Shown here piece by piece: positions 25,506-36,100 of a stretch of 64,000 nucleotides of DNA (positions within the stretch are counted from its first letter, which is position 1; each line of letters opens with the position of its first letter). The stretch spans positions 10,500,413-10,564,412 of the forward strand of contig OZ038533.1 in assembly GCA_964036665.1 (NCBI GenBank). The letters are read 5' to 3'. The notes beneath the pieces were generated by a model. The model worked only from the letters and a program-made list of their open reading frames with translations. It was not told the DNA's origin and ran no database searches. The stretch is from Gordius sp. MW1. Its lineage: Eukaryota > Nematomorpha > Gordioida > Gordea > Gordiidae. Position numbers and translations under genes: made by a program.

Positions 25506-25945
25506 TAAGCCAATTTGAGAATCCTATTATCCGAGATTGACTTCTGAAAAGAGGTTTTAAGCTGCGAGAACTATCATTTTGACAAAAGACAACGTTTTAT
25601 TGTTGCGATTAGTTTGTTGTATCAACGTGAGTGCTTAATTTTTGAAAATGGCTCTATGCGATCATGATTTCAAAGTAATAGTTTTCAGATTCTGATAAAT
25701 TACTTGGGATCATAGAAACCACGTCTGAAAACGACAACTTTCACCGGATGAATACGGTTCAAAGAAAAATATGTGAAAAATTTTGAGGTAAAAATATTTA
25801 TTTTTTTCGATTCTATGTGAAAGAGCGTAAAAAAATATATAAAAGTAAGCCAATTTGAGAATCCTATTACCTCGATTGACTTCCGAAAAGAGGTTTTAAG
25901 CTGCGAGAACTATCATTTTGACAAAAGACAACGTTTTATTGTTGC

Positions 25946-28900
25946 GACTAGTTTGTTGTATCGCAACGTGAGTGCTTAATTTTTCAAAAATGCACTATGC
26001 GATCATGATTTCAAAGTAATAATTTTCTGATTCTGATAAATTTTTACTTGAGATCATAGAATCCACGTCTGAAAACGACAACTTTCATCAGATGAATACG
26101 GTTCAAAGAAAAATATGTGAAAAATTTTGAGGTAAAAATATTTATTTTTTTCAATTCTATATGAAAGAGCATGAAAAAATATATAAAAGTAAGCCAATTT
26201 GAGAATCCTATTATCCTCGATTGACTTCTGAAAAGAGGTTTTAAGCTGCGAGAACTATCATTTTGACAAAAGACAACGTTTTATTGTTGCGATTAGTTTG
26301 TTGTATCGCAACGTGAGTGCTTAATTTTTAAAAATGGCTCTATGCGATCATGATTTCAAAGTAATAGTTTTCAGATTCTGATAAATTTTTACTTGGGATC
26401 AGAGAAACCACGTCTGAAAACGACAACTTTCATCGGATGAATACGGTTCAAAGAAAAATATGTGAAAAATTTTGAGGTAAAATAATTTTTTTTTCGATTC
26501 TATGTGAAAGAGCGTAAAAAAATATATAAAAGTAAGCCAATTTGAGAATCCTATTATCCTCGATTGACTTCCGAAAAGAGGTTTTAAGCTGCGAGAACTA
26601 TCATTTTGACAAAAGTCAACGTTTTATTGTTGCGACTAGTTTGTTGTATCGCAACGTGAGTGCTTAATTTTTCAAAAATGCACAATGCGATCATGATTTC
26701 AAAGTAATAGTTTTCAGATTCTGATAAATTTTTACTTGGTATCAGAGAAACCACGTCTGAAAACGACAACTTTCATCGGATGAATACGGTTCAAAGAAAA
26801 ATATGTGAAAAATTTTGAGGTAAAAATAATTATTTTTTTCGATTCTATGTGAAAGAGCGTAAAAAAATATATAAAAGTAAGCCAATTTGAGAATCCTATT
26901 ATCCTCGATTGACTTCCGAAAAGAGGTTTTAAGCTGCGAGAACTATCATTTTGACAAAAGTCAACGTTTTATTGTTGCGACTAGTTTGTTGTATCGCAAC
27001 GTGAGTGCTTAATTTTTCAAAAATGCACAATGCGATCATGATTTCAAAGTAATAGTTTTCTGATTCTGATAAATTTTTACTTGAGATCATAGAAACCACG
27101 TCTGAAAACGACAACTTTCATCGGATGATAACGGTTCAAAGAAAAATATGTGAAAAATATTGAGGTAAAAATATTTATTTTTTTCAATTCTATGTGAAAG
27201 AGCATGAAAAAATATATAAAAGTAAGCCAATTTGAGAATCCTATTATCCGAGATTGACTTCTGAAAAGAGGTTTTAAGCTGCGAGAACTATCATTTTGAC
27301 AAAAGACAACGTTTTATTGTTGCGACTAGTTTGTTGTATCGCAACGTGAGTGCTTAATTTTTCAAAAATGCACTATGCGATCATGATTTTAAAGTAATAG
27401 TTTTCTGATTCTGATAAATTTTTACTTGAGATCATAGAAACCACGTCTGAAAACGACAACTTTCATCGGATGAATACGGTTCAAAGAAAAATATGTGAAA
27501 AATTTTGAGGTAAAAATATTTATTTTTTTCAATTCTATGTGAAATAGCATGAAAAAATATATAAAAGTAAGCCAATTTGAGAATCCTATTATCCTCGATT
27601 GACTTCTGAAAAGAGGTTTTAAGCTGCGAGAACTATCATTTTGACAAAAGACAACGTTTTATTGTTGCCACTAGTTTGTTGTATCGCAACGTGAGTGCTT
27701 AATTTTTCAAAAATGCACAATGCGATCATGATTTCAAAGTAATAGTTTTCTGATTCTGATAAATTTTTACTTGAGATCATAGAAACCACGTCTGAAAACG
27801 ACAACTTTCATCGGATGAATACGGTTCAAAGAAAAATATGTGAAAAATTTTGAGGTAAAAATATTTATTTTTTTCAATTCTATATGAAAGAGCATGAAAA
27901 AATATATAAAAGTAAGCCAATTTGAGAATCCTATTATCCTCGATTGACTTCTGAAAAGAGGTTTTAAGCTGCGAGAACTATCATTTTGACAAAAGACAAC
28001 GTTTTATTGTTGCGATTAGTTTGTTGTATCGCAACGTGAGTGCTTAATTCTTGAAAATGGCTCTATGCGATCATGATTTCAAAGTAATAGTTTTAAGATT
28101 CTGATAAATTTTTACTTGGGATCATAGAAACCACGTCTGAAAACGACAACTTTCATCGGATGAATACGGTTCAAAGAAAAATATGTGAAAAATATTGAGG
28201 TAAAAATATTTATTTTTTTCAATTCTATGTGAAAGAGCATGAAAAAATATATAAAAGTAAGCCAATTTGAGAATCCTATTATCCGAGATTGACTTCTGAA
28301 AAGAGGTTTTAAGCTGCGAGAACTATCATTTTGACAAAAGACAACGTTTTATTGTTGCGACTAGTTTGTTGTATCGCAACGTGAGTGCTTAGTTTTTCAA
28401 AAATGCACTATGCGATCATGATTTTAAAGTAATAGTTTTCTGATTCTGATAAATTTTTACTTGAGATCATAGAAACCACGTCTGAAAACGACAACTTTCA
28501 TCGGATGAATACGGTTCAAAGAAAAATATGTAAAAAATTTTGAGGTAAAAATATTTATTTTTTTCAATTCTATGTGAAAGAGCATGAAAAAATATATAAA
28601 AGTAAGCCAATTTGAGAATCCTATTATCCTCGATTGACTTCTGAAAAGAGGTTTTAAGCTGCGAGAACTATCATTTTGACAAAAGACAACGTTTTATTGT
28701 TGCGACTAGTTTGTTGTATCGCAACGTGAGTGCTTAATTTTTCAAAAATGCACAATGCGATCATGATTTCAAAGTAATAGTTTTCTGATTCTGATAAATT
28801 TTTACTTGAGATCATAGAAACCACGTCTGAAAACGACAACTTTCATCGGATGAATACGGTTCAAAGAAAAATATGTGAAATATTTTGAGGTAAAAATATT

Positions 28901-29683
28901 TGTTTTTTTCAATTCTATATGAAAGAGCATGAAAAAATATATAAAAGTAAGCCAATTTGATAATCCTATTATCCTCGATTGACTTCTGAAAAGAGGTTTT
29001 AAGCTGCGAGAACTATCATTTTGACAAAAGACAACGTTTTATTGTTGCGATTAGTTTGTTGTATCGCAACGTGAGTGCTTAATTTTTGAAAATGGCTCTA
29101 TGCGATCATGATTTCAAAGTAATAGTTTTCAGATTCTGATAAATTTTTACTTGGGATCATAGAAACCACGTCTGAAAACGACAACTTTCATCGGATGAAT
29201 ACGGTTCAAAGAAAAATATGTGAAAATTTTTGAGGTAAAAATATTTATTTTTTTCGATTCTATGTGAAAGAGCGTAAAAAAATATATAAAAGTAAGCCAA
29301 TTTGAGAATCCTATTACCTCGATTGACTTCCGAAAAGAGGTTTTAAGCTGCGAGAACTATCATTTTGACAAAAGACAACGTTTTATTGTTGCAACTAGTT
29401 TGTTGTATCGCAACGTGAGTGCTTAATTTTCCAAAAATGCACAATGCGATCATGATTTCAAAGTAATAGTTTTCTGATTCTGATAAATTTTTACTTGAGA
29501 TCATAGAAACCACGTCTGAAAACGACAACTTTCATCGGATGAATACGGTTCAAAGAAAAATATGTAAAAAATTTTGAGGTAAAAATATTTATTTTTTTTT
29601 AATTCTATGTGAAAGAGCATGAAAAAATATATAAAAGTAAGCCAATTTGAGAATCCTATTATTCTCGATTGACTTCTGAAAAG
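25946..29683 (+). repeat. 15-monomer-offset copy of ~20,790-24,520
   Basis: Monomers at 26235, 26578, 26923, 27268, 27613, 27958, 28303, 28648, 28993 and 29337 follow the order of those at 21079 to 24172. Shared marks include AATAATTTTCTG with CATAGAATCC, TAAAATAATTTTTTTTTCG, GTTGCCA (complete here at about 27,664; three bases shorter near 22,510), TTAATTCTTGAAAATGG and GCTTAGTTTTTC. The monomer at 26578 instead shares GGTATCAGAG with the one at 24861, which suggests local conversion or a second, 5-monomer exchange. Confidence 0.82.
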
Positions 29684-30715
29684 AGGTTTTAAGCTGCGAG
29701 AACTATCATTTTGACAAAAGACAACGTTTTATTGTTGCGACTAGTTTGTTGTATCGCAACGTGAGTGCTTAATTTTTCAAAAATGCACTATGCGATCATG
29801 ATTTCAAAGTAATAATTTTCTGATTCTGATAAATTTTTACTTGAGATCATAGAAACCACGTCTGAAAACGACAACTTTCATCGGATGAATACGGTTCAAA
29901 GAAAAATATGTGAAAAATTTTGAGGTAAAAATATTTATTTTTTTCAATTCTATATGAAAGAGCATGAAAAAATATATAAAAGTAAGCCAATTTGAGAATC
30001 CTATTATCCTCGATTGACTTCTGAAAAGAGGTTTTAAGCTGCGAGAACTATCATTTTGACAAAAGACAACGTTTTATTGTTGCGATTAGTTTGTTGTATC
30101 GCAACGTGAGTGCTTAATTTTTAAAAATGGCTCTATGCGATCATGATTTCAAAGTAATAGTTTTCAGATTCTGATAAATTTTTACTTGGGATCAGAGAAA
30201 CCACGTCTGAAAACGACAACTTTCATCGGATGAATACGGTTCAAAGAAAAATATGTGAAAAATTTTGAGGTAAAATAATTTTTTTTTCGATTCTATGTGA
30301 AAGAGCGTAAAAAAATATATAAAAGTAAGCCAATTTGAGAATCCTATTATCCTCGATTGACTTCCGAAAAGAGGTTTTAAGCTGCGAGAACTATCATTTT
30401 GACAAAAGACAACGTTTTATTGTTGCGACTAGTTTGTTGTATCGCAACGTGAGTGCTTAATTTTTGAAAATGGCTCTATGCGATCATGATTTCAAAGTAA
30501 TAGTTTTCAGATTCTGATAAATTTTTACTTGGGATCATAGAAACCACGTCTGAAAACGACAACTTTTATCGGATGAATACGGTTCAAAGAAAAATATGTG
30601 AAAAATTTTGAGGTAAAAATATTTATTTTTTCCAATTCTATATGAAAGAGCATGAAAAAATATATAAAAGTAAGCCAATTTGAGAATCCTATTATCCTCG
30701 ATTGACTTCCGAAAA
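29684..30715 (+). repeat. Transition monomers
   Basis: Monomers at 29683 and 30028 continue the 20734/21079 order (AATAATTTTCTG, then AAAAATGGCTC with GGGATCAGAG). The monomer at 30371 begins like 21422 but carries GAAAATGGCTC, so it is another hybrid. After this point GCACAATG monomers are not seen again and the CTTTTTATCATCG type begins. Confidence 0.8.
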
Positions 30716-31748
30716 GAGGTTTTAAGCTGCGAGAACTATCATTTTGACAAAAGACAACGTTTTATTGATGCGATTAATATGTTGTATCGCAACGTGAGTG
30801 CTTAATTTTTCAAAAATGCACTATGCGATCATGATTTCAAAGTAATTGTTTTCTGATTCTGATAAATTTTTACTTTTTATCATCGAAACCACGTCTGAAA
30901 ACGACAACTTTCATCGGATGCATACGGTTCAAAGAAAAATATGTGAAAAATTGTGAGGTAAAAATATTTATTTTTTTCAATTCTATGTGAAAGAGCATGA
31001 AAAAATATATAAAAGTAAGCCAATTTGAGAATCCTATTATCCTCGATAGACTTCCGAAAAGAGGTTTTAAGCTGTGAGAACTATCATTTTGACAAAGAAC
31101 AACGTTTTATTGTTCCGATTAGTTTGTTGTATCGCAACGTGAGTGCTTAATTTTTCAAAAATGCACTATGCGGTCATGATTTCAAAGTAATAGTTTTCTG
31201 ATTCTGATAAATTTTTACTTTTTATCATCGAAACCACGTCTGAAAACGACAACTTTCATCGGATGCATACGGTTGAAAGAAAAATATGTGAAAAATTTTG
31301 AGGTAAAAATATTTATTTTTTTCGATTCTATGTGAAAGAGCATGAAAAAATATATAAAAGTAAGCCAATTTGAGAATTCTATTATCATCGATAGACTTCC
31401 GAAAAGAGGTTTTAAGCTGTGAGAACTATCATTTTGACAAAAGACAACGTTTTATTGTTGCGATTAGTTTGTTGTATCGCAACGTGAGTGCTTAATTTTT
31501 CAAAAATGCACTATGCGGTCATGATTTCAAAGTAATAGTTTTCTGATTCTGATAAATTTTTACTTTTTATCATCGAAACCACGTCTGAAAACGACAACTT
31601 TCATCGGATGCATACGGTTGAAAGAAAAATATGTGAAAAATTTTGAGGTAAAATAATTTTTTTTTCGATTCTATGTGAAAGAGCATGAAAAAATATATAA
31701 AAGTAAGCCAATTTGAGAATCCTATTATCCTCGATTGACTTCCGAAAA
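30716..31748 (+). repeat. 3-monomer repeat (1,033 bp), copy 1
   Basis: Three monomers are distinguished in order by TGATGCGATTAATATG, then GATAGACTTCC with GCTGTGAG and ACAAAGAACAACG, then a second GCTGTGAG copy. All three have CTTTTTATCATCG and GGATGCATACGG. Within this copy the second monomer also has GTTCCGATTAG, which damages the left dyad arm. Confidence 0.85.
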
Positions 31749-32776
31749 GAGGTTTTAAGCTGCGAGAACTATCATTTTGACAAAAGACAACGTTTTATTG
31801 ATGCGATTAATATGTTGTATCGCAACGTGAGTGCTTAATTTTTCAAAAATGCACTAAGCGATCATGATTTCAAAGTAATAGTTTTCTGATTCTGATAAAT
31901 TTTTACTTTTTATCATCGAAACCACGTCTGAAAACGACAACTTTCATCGGATGCATACGGTTCAAAGAAAAATATGTGAAAAATTTTGAGGTAAAAATAT
32001 TTATTTTTTTCACTTCTATGTGAAAGAGCATGAAAAAATATATAAAAGTAAGCCAATTTGAGAATCCTATTATCCTCGATAGACTTCCGAAAAGAGGTTT
32101 TAAGCTGTGAGAACTATCATTTTGACAAAGAACAACGTTTTATTGTTGCGATTAGTTTGTTGTATCGCAACGTGAGTGCTTAATTTTTCAAAAATGCACT
32201 ATGCGGTCATGATTTCAAAGTAATAGTTTTCTGATTCTGATAAATTTTTACTTTTTATCATCGAAACCACGTCTGAAAACGACAACTTTCATCGGATGCA
32301 TACGGTTGAAAGAAAAATATGTGAAAAATTTTGAGGTAAAAATATTTATTTTTTTCGATTCTATGTGAAAGAGCATGAAAAAATATATAAAAGTAAGCCA
32401 ATTTGAGAATCCTATTATCCTCGATTGACTTCCGAAAAGAGGTTTTAAGCTGTGAGAACTATCATTTTGACAAAAGACAACGTTTTATTGTTGCGATTAG
32501 TTTGTTGTATCGCAACGTGAGTGCTTAATTTTTCAAAAATGCACTATGCGGTCATGATTTCAAAGTAATAGTTTTCTGATTCTGATAAATTTTTACTTTT
32601 TATCATCGAAACCACGTCTGAAAACGACATCGGATGCATACGGTTGAAAGAAAAATATGTGAAAAATTTTGAGGTAAAAATATTTATTTTTTTCGATTCT
32701 ATGTGAAAGAGCATGAAAAAATATATAAAAGTAAGCCAATTTGAGAATCCTATTATCCTCGATTGACTTCCGAAAA
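31749..32776 (+). repeat. 3-monomer repeat, copy 2
   Basis: The monomers at 31749, 32094 and 32439 repeat those at 30716, 31061 and 31406 at exactly 1,033 bp. The last one has lost seven bases (CGACATCGG instead of CGACAACTTTCATCGG), making it 338 bp. That same loss recurs in monomers at 45119, 58127, 58465 and 59148, which ties those distant copies to this lineage. Confidence 0.85.
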
Positions 32777-33100
32777 GAGGTTTTAAGCTGCGAGAACTAT
32801 CATTTTGATAAAAGACAACGTTTTATTGTTGCGATTAGTTTGTTGTATCGCAACGTGAGTGCTTAATTTTTGAAAATGGCTCTATGCGATCATGATTTCA
32901 AAGTAATAGTTTTTAGATTCTGATAAATTTTTACTTGGGATCATAGAAACCACGTCTGAAAACGACAACTTTCATCGGATGAATACCGTTCAAAGAAAAA
33001 CATGTGAAAAATTTTGAGGTAAAAATATTTATTTTTTTCAATTCTATGTGAAAGAGCATAAAAAAATATATAAAAGTAAGCCAATTTGAGAATCCTATTA
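32777..33100 (+). repeat. Linker monomer before the 18-monomer pair
   Basis: One GAAAATGGCTC monomer with GATAAAAGACAACG and TTTTTAGATTC, plus the start of the next. Similar monomers occur at 45457 and 59486, so this is a recurring lineage rather than a unique spacer. Its tail has GAATACCGTTC and ACATGTG. Confidence 0.8.
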
Positions 33101-36100
33101 TCCTCGATTGACTTCCGAAAAGAGGTTTTAAGCTGCGAGAACTATCATTTTGACAAAAGACAACGTTTTATTGTTGCGATTAGTTTGTTGTATCGCAACG
33201 TGAGTGCTTAATTTTTAAAAATGGCTCTATGCGATCATGATTTCAAAGTAATAGTTTTCAGATTCTGATAAATTTTTACTTGAGATCATAGTAACCACGT
33301 CTGAAAACGACAACTTTCATCGGATGAATACGGTTCAAAGAAAAATATGTGAAAAATTTTGAGGTAAAAATATTAATTTTTTTCAATTCTATGTGAAAGA
33401 GCATAAAAAAATATATAAAAGTAAGCCAATTTGAGAATCCTATTATCCTCGATTGACTTCCGAAAAGAGGTTTTAAGCTGCGAGAACTATCATTTTGACA
33501 AAAGACAACGTTTTATTGTTGCGATTAGTTTGTTGTATCGCAACGTGAGTGCTAAATTTTTCAAAAATGCACTATGCGGTCATGATTTCAAAGTAATAGT
33601 TTTCTGATTCTGATAAATTTTTACTTGGGATCATAGAAACCACGTCTGAAAACGACAACTTTCATCGGATGAATACGGTTCAAAGAAAAATATGTGAAAA
33701 ATTTTGAGGTAAAAATATTTATTTTTTTCAATTCTATATGAAAGAGCATGAAAAAATATATAAAAGTAAGCCAATTTGAGAATCCTATTATCCTCGATTG
33801 ACTTCCGAAAAGAGGTTTTAAGCTGCGAGAACTATCATTTTGACAAAAGACAACGTTTTATTGATGCGATTAATATGTTGTATCGCAACGTGAGTGCTTA
33901 ATTTTTCAAAAATGCACTAAGCGATCATGATTTCAAAGTAATAGTTTTCTGATTCTGATAAATTTTTACTTTTTATCATCGAAACCACGTCTGAAAACGA
34001 CAACTTTCATCGGATGCATACGGTTCAAAGAAAAATATGTGAAAAATTTTGAGGTAAAAATATTTATTTTTTTCGATTCTATGTGAAAGAGCATGAAAAA
34101 ATATATAAAAGTAAGACAATTTGAGAATCCTATTATCCTTGATTGACTTCCGAAAAGAGGTTTTAAGCTGCGAGAACTATCATTTTGACAAAAGACAACG
34201 TTTTATTGTTGCGACTAGTTTGTTGTATCGCAACGTGAGTGCTTAATTTTTCAAAAATGCACTATGCGATCATGATTTCAAAGTAATAGTTTTCTGATTC
34301 TGATAAATTTTTACTGAGATCATAGAAACCACGTCTGAAAACGACAACTTTGATCGGATGAATACGGTTCAAAGAAAAATATGTGAAAAATTTTGAGGTA
34401 AAAATATTAATTTTTTTCAATTCTATGTGAAAGAGCATGAAAAAATATATAAAAGTAAGCCAATTTGAGAATCCTATTATCCTCGATTGACTTCTGAAAA
34501 GAGGTTTTAAGCTGCGAGAACTATCATTTTGACAAAAGACAACGTTTTATTGTTGCGATTAGTTTGTTGTATCGCAACGTGAGTGCTTAATTTTTCAAAA
34601 ATGCACTATGCGGTCATGATTTCAAAGTAATAGTTTTCTGATTCTGATAAATTTTTACTTGGGATCATAGAAACCACGTCTGAAAACGACAACTTTCATC
34701 GGATGAATACCGTTCAAAGAAAAATATGTGAAAAATTTTGAGGTAAAAATATTTATTTTTTTCAATTCTATGTGAAAGAGCATAAAAAAATATATAAAAG
34801 TAAGCCAATTTGAGAATCCTATTATCCTCGATTGACTTCCGAAAAGAGGTTTTAAGCTGCGAGAACTATCATTTTGACAAAAGACAACGTTTTATTGTTG
34901 CGATTAGTTTGTTGTATCGCAACGTGAGTGCTTAATTTTTCAAAAATGCACTATGCGGTCATGATTTCAAAGTAATAGTTTTCTGATTCTGATAAATTTT
35001 TACTTTTTATCATCGAAACCACGTCTGAAAACGACAACTTTCATCGGATGCATACAGTTGAAAGAAAAATATGTGAAAAATTTTGAGGTAAAAATATTTA
35101 TTTTTTTCGATTCTATGTGTAAGAGCATGAAAAAATATATAAAAGTAAGCCAATTTGAGAATCCTATTATCCTCGATTGACTTCCGAAAAGAGGTTTTAA
35201 GCTGCGAGAACTATCATTTTGACAAAAGACAACGTTTTATTGTTGCGATTAGTTTGTTGTATCGCAACGTGAGTGCTTAATTTTTCAAAAATGCACTATG
35301 CGATCATGATTTCAAAGTAATAGTTTTCTGATTCTGATAAATTTTTACTTTTTATCATCGAAACCACGTCTGAAAACGACAACTTTCATCGGATGCATAC
35401 GGTTGAAAGAAAAATATGTGAGAAATTTTGAGGTAAAAATATTTATTTTTTTCGATTCTATGTGAAAGAGCATGAAAAAATATATAAAAGTAAGACAATT
35501 TGAGAATCCTATTATCCTCGATTGACTTCCGAAAAGAGGTTTTAAGCTGCGAGAACTATCATTTTGACAAAAGACAACGTTTTATTGTTGCGACTAGTTT
35601 GTTGTATCGCAACGTGAGTGCTTAATTTTTCAAAAATGCACTATGCGATCATGATTTCAAAGTAATAGTTTTCTGATTCTGATAAATTTTTACTTGAGAT
35701 CATAGAAACCACGTCTGAAAACGACAACTTTCATCGGATGAATACGGTTCAAAGAAAAATATGTGAAAAATTTTGAGGTAAAAATATTAATTTTTTTCAA
35801 TTCTATGTGAAAGAGCATGAAAAAATATATAAAAGTAAGCCAATTTGAGAATCCTATTATCCTCGATTGACTTCTGAAAAGAGGTTTTAAGCTGCGAGAA
35901 CTATCATTTTGACAAAAGACAACGTTTTATTGTTGCGATTAGTTTGTTGTATCGCAACGTGAGTGCTTAATTTTTAAAAATGGCTCTAAGCGATCATGAT
36001 TTCAAAGTAATAGTTTTCTGATTCTGATAAATTTTTACTTGAGATCATAGAAACCACGTCTGAAAACGACAACTTTCATCGGATGAATACGGTTCAAAGA

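Larger units (their letters stand above)
25206..25550 (+). repeat. Representative full-length 345-bp monomer
   Basis: This copy serves as a reference, counted from the GAGG anchor as position 1. In order it holds: the well-conserved block at 1-60; an inverted repeat at 52-78 (GTTGCGA/TCGCAAC); an AT dyad at 90-102 (ATTTTT-C-AAAAAT); the palindrome ATCATGAT at 113-120; a variable middle at about 140-170, where monomers carry CTTGAG, CTTGGG or CTTTTTATC; a dyad at 195-207 (TTCATC-G-GATGAA); an A/T-rich tract with AAATATTT at 247-254; and a TATA-like TATATAAAAG at 291-300, followed by GCCAAT. The main lineage-diagnostic sites are the base after GTTGCGA, the GCAC/GGCTC/CTGCTC choice near 103-110, the 140-170 segment, GAGCGT versus GAGCATG, and CCTCG versus CCGAG just before the next anchor. 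Confidence 0.95.
20734..25945 (+). repeat. Mosaic segment with 11-, 15- and 5-monomer registers
   Basis: Anchors run from 20734 to 25890. The part from the middle of the 20734 monomer to about 24,520 is matched at 25,946-29,683 with a shift of 5,156-5,165 bp (15 monomers). Monomers 24861 and 25206 repeat 21422 and 21767 at 3,439 bp. The monomer at 24518 begins like 20734 and ends like 21079. The monomer at 25551 begins like the CCGAG type and ends like 23833. The monomer at 25890 begins like 24172 and ends like 20734. These hybrids mark crossover or conversion switches. Confidence 0.82.

Noticed and set aside
25502-25510. Splice-donor-like AAAAGTAAG in each monomer
   Set aside because: The match to a 5' splice site is modest and lacks the G before GT. 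With no exon or acceptor context it is likely coincidental.
8030-25610. Idea that exchanges prefer the dyad, because several switches map near it
   Set aside because: The base after GTTGCGA is itself one of the few diagnostic sites, so switches are scored there by default. Without a base-level alignment the apparent clustering is not evidence.
97-29528. A minus-strand frame of about 61 codons recurring in 33 monomers left of 29.6 kb
   Set aside because: It is open only where the monomer reads GCACAATG or GCAAAATG. The commoner GCACTATG and GGCTCTATG forms put a TAG stop in this frame, and others have frameshifts (1123) or a TAA (15564). The frame starts with TTG, an unlikely eukaryotic start. 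No known domain is visible. It is a by-product of the repeat.
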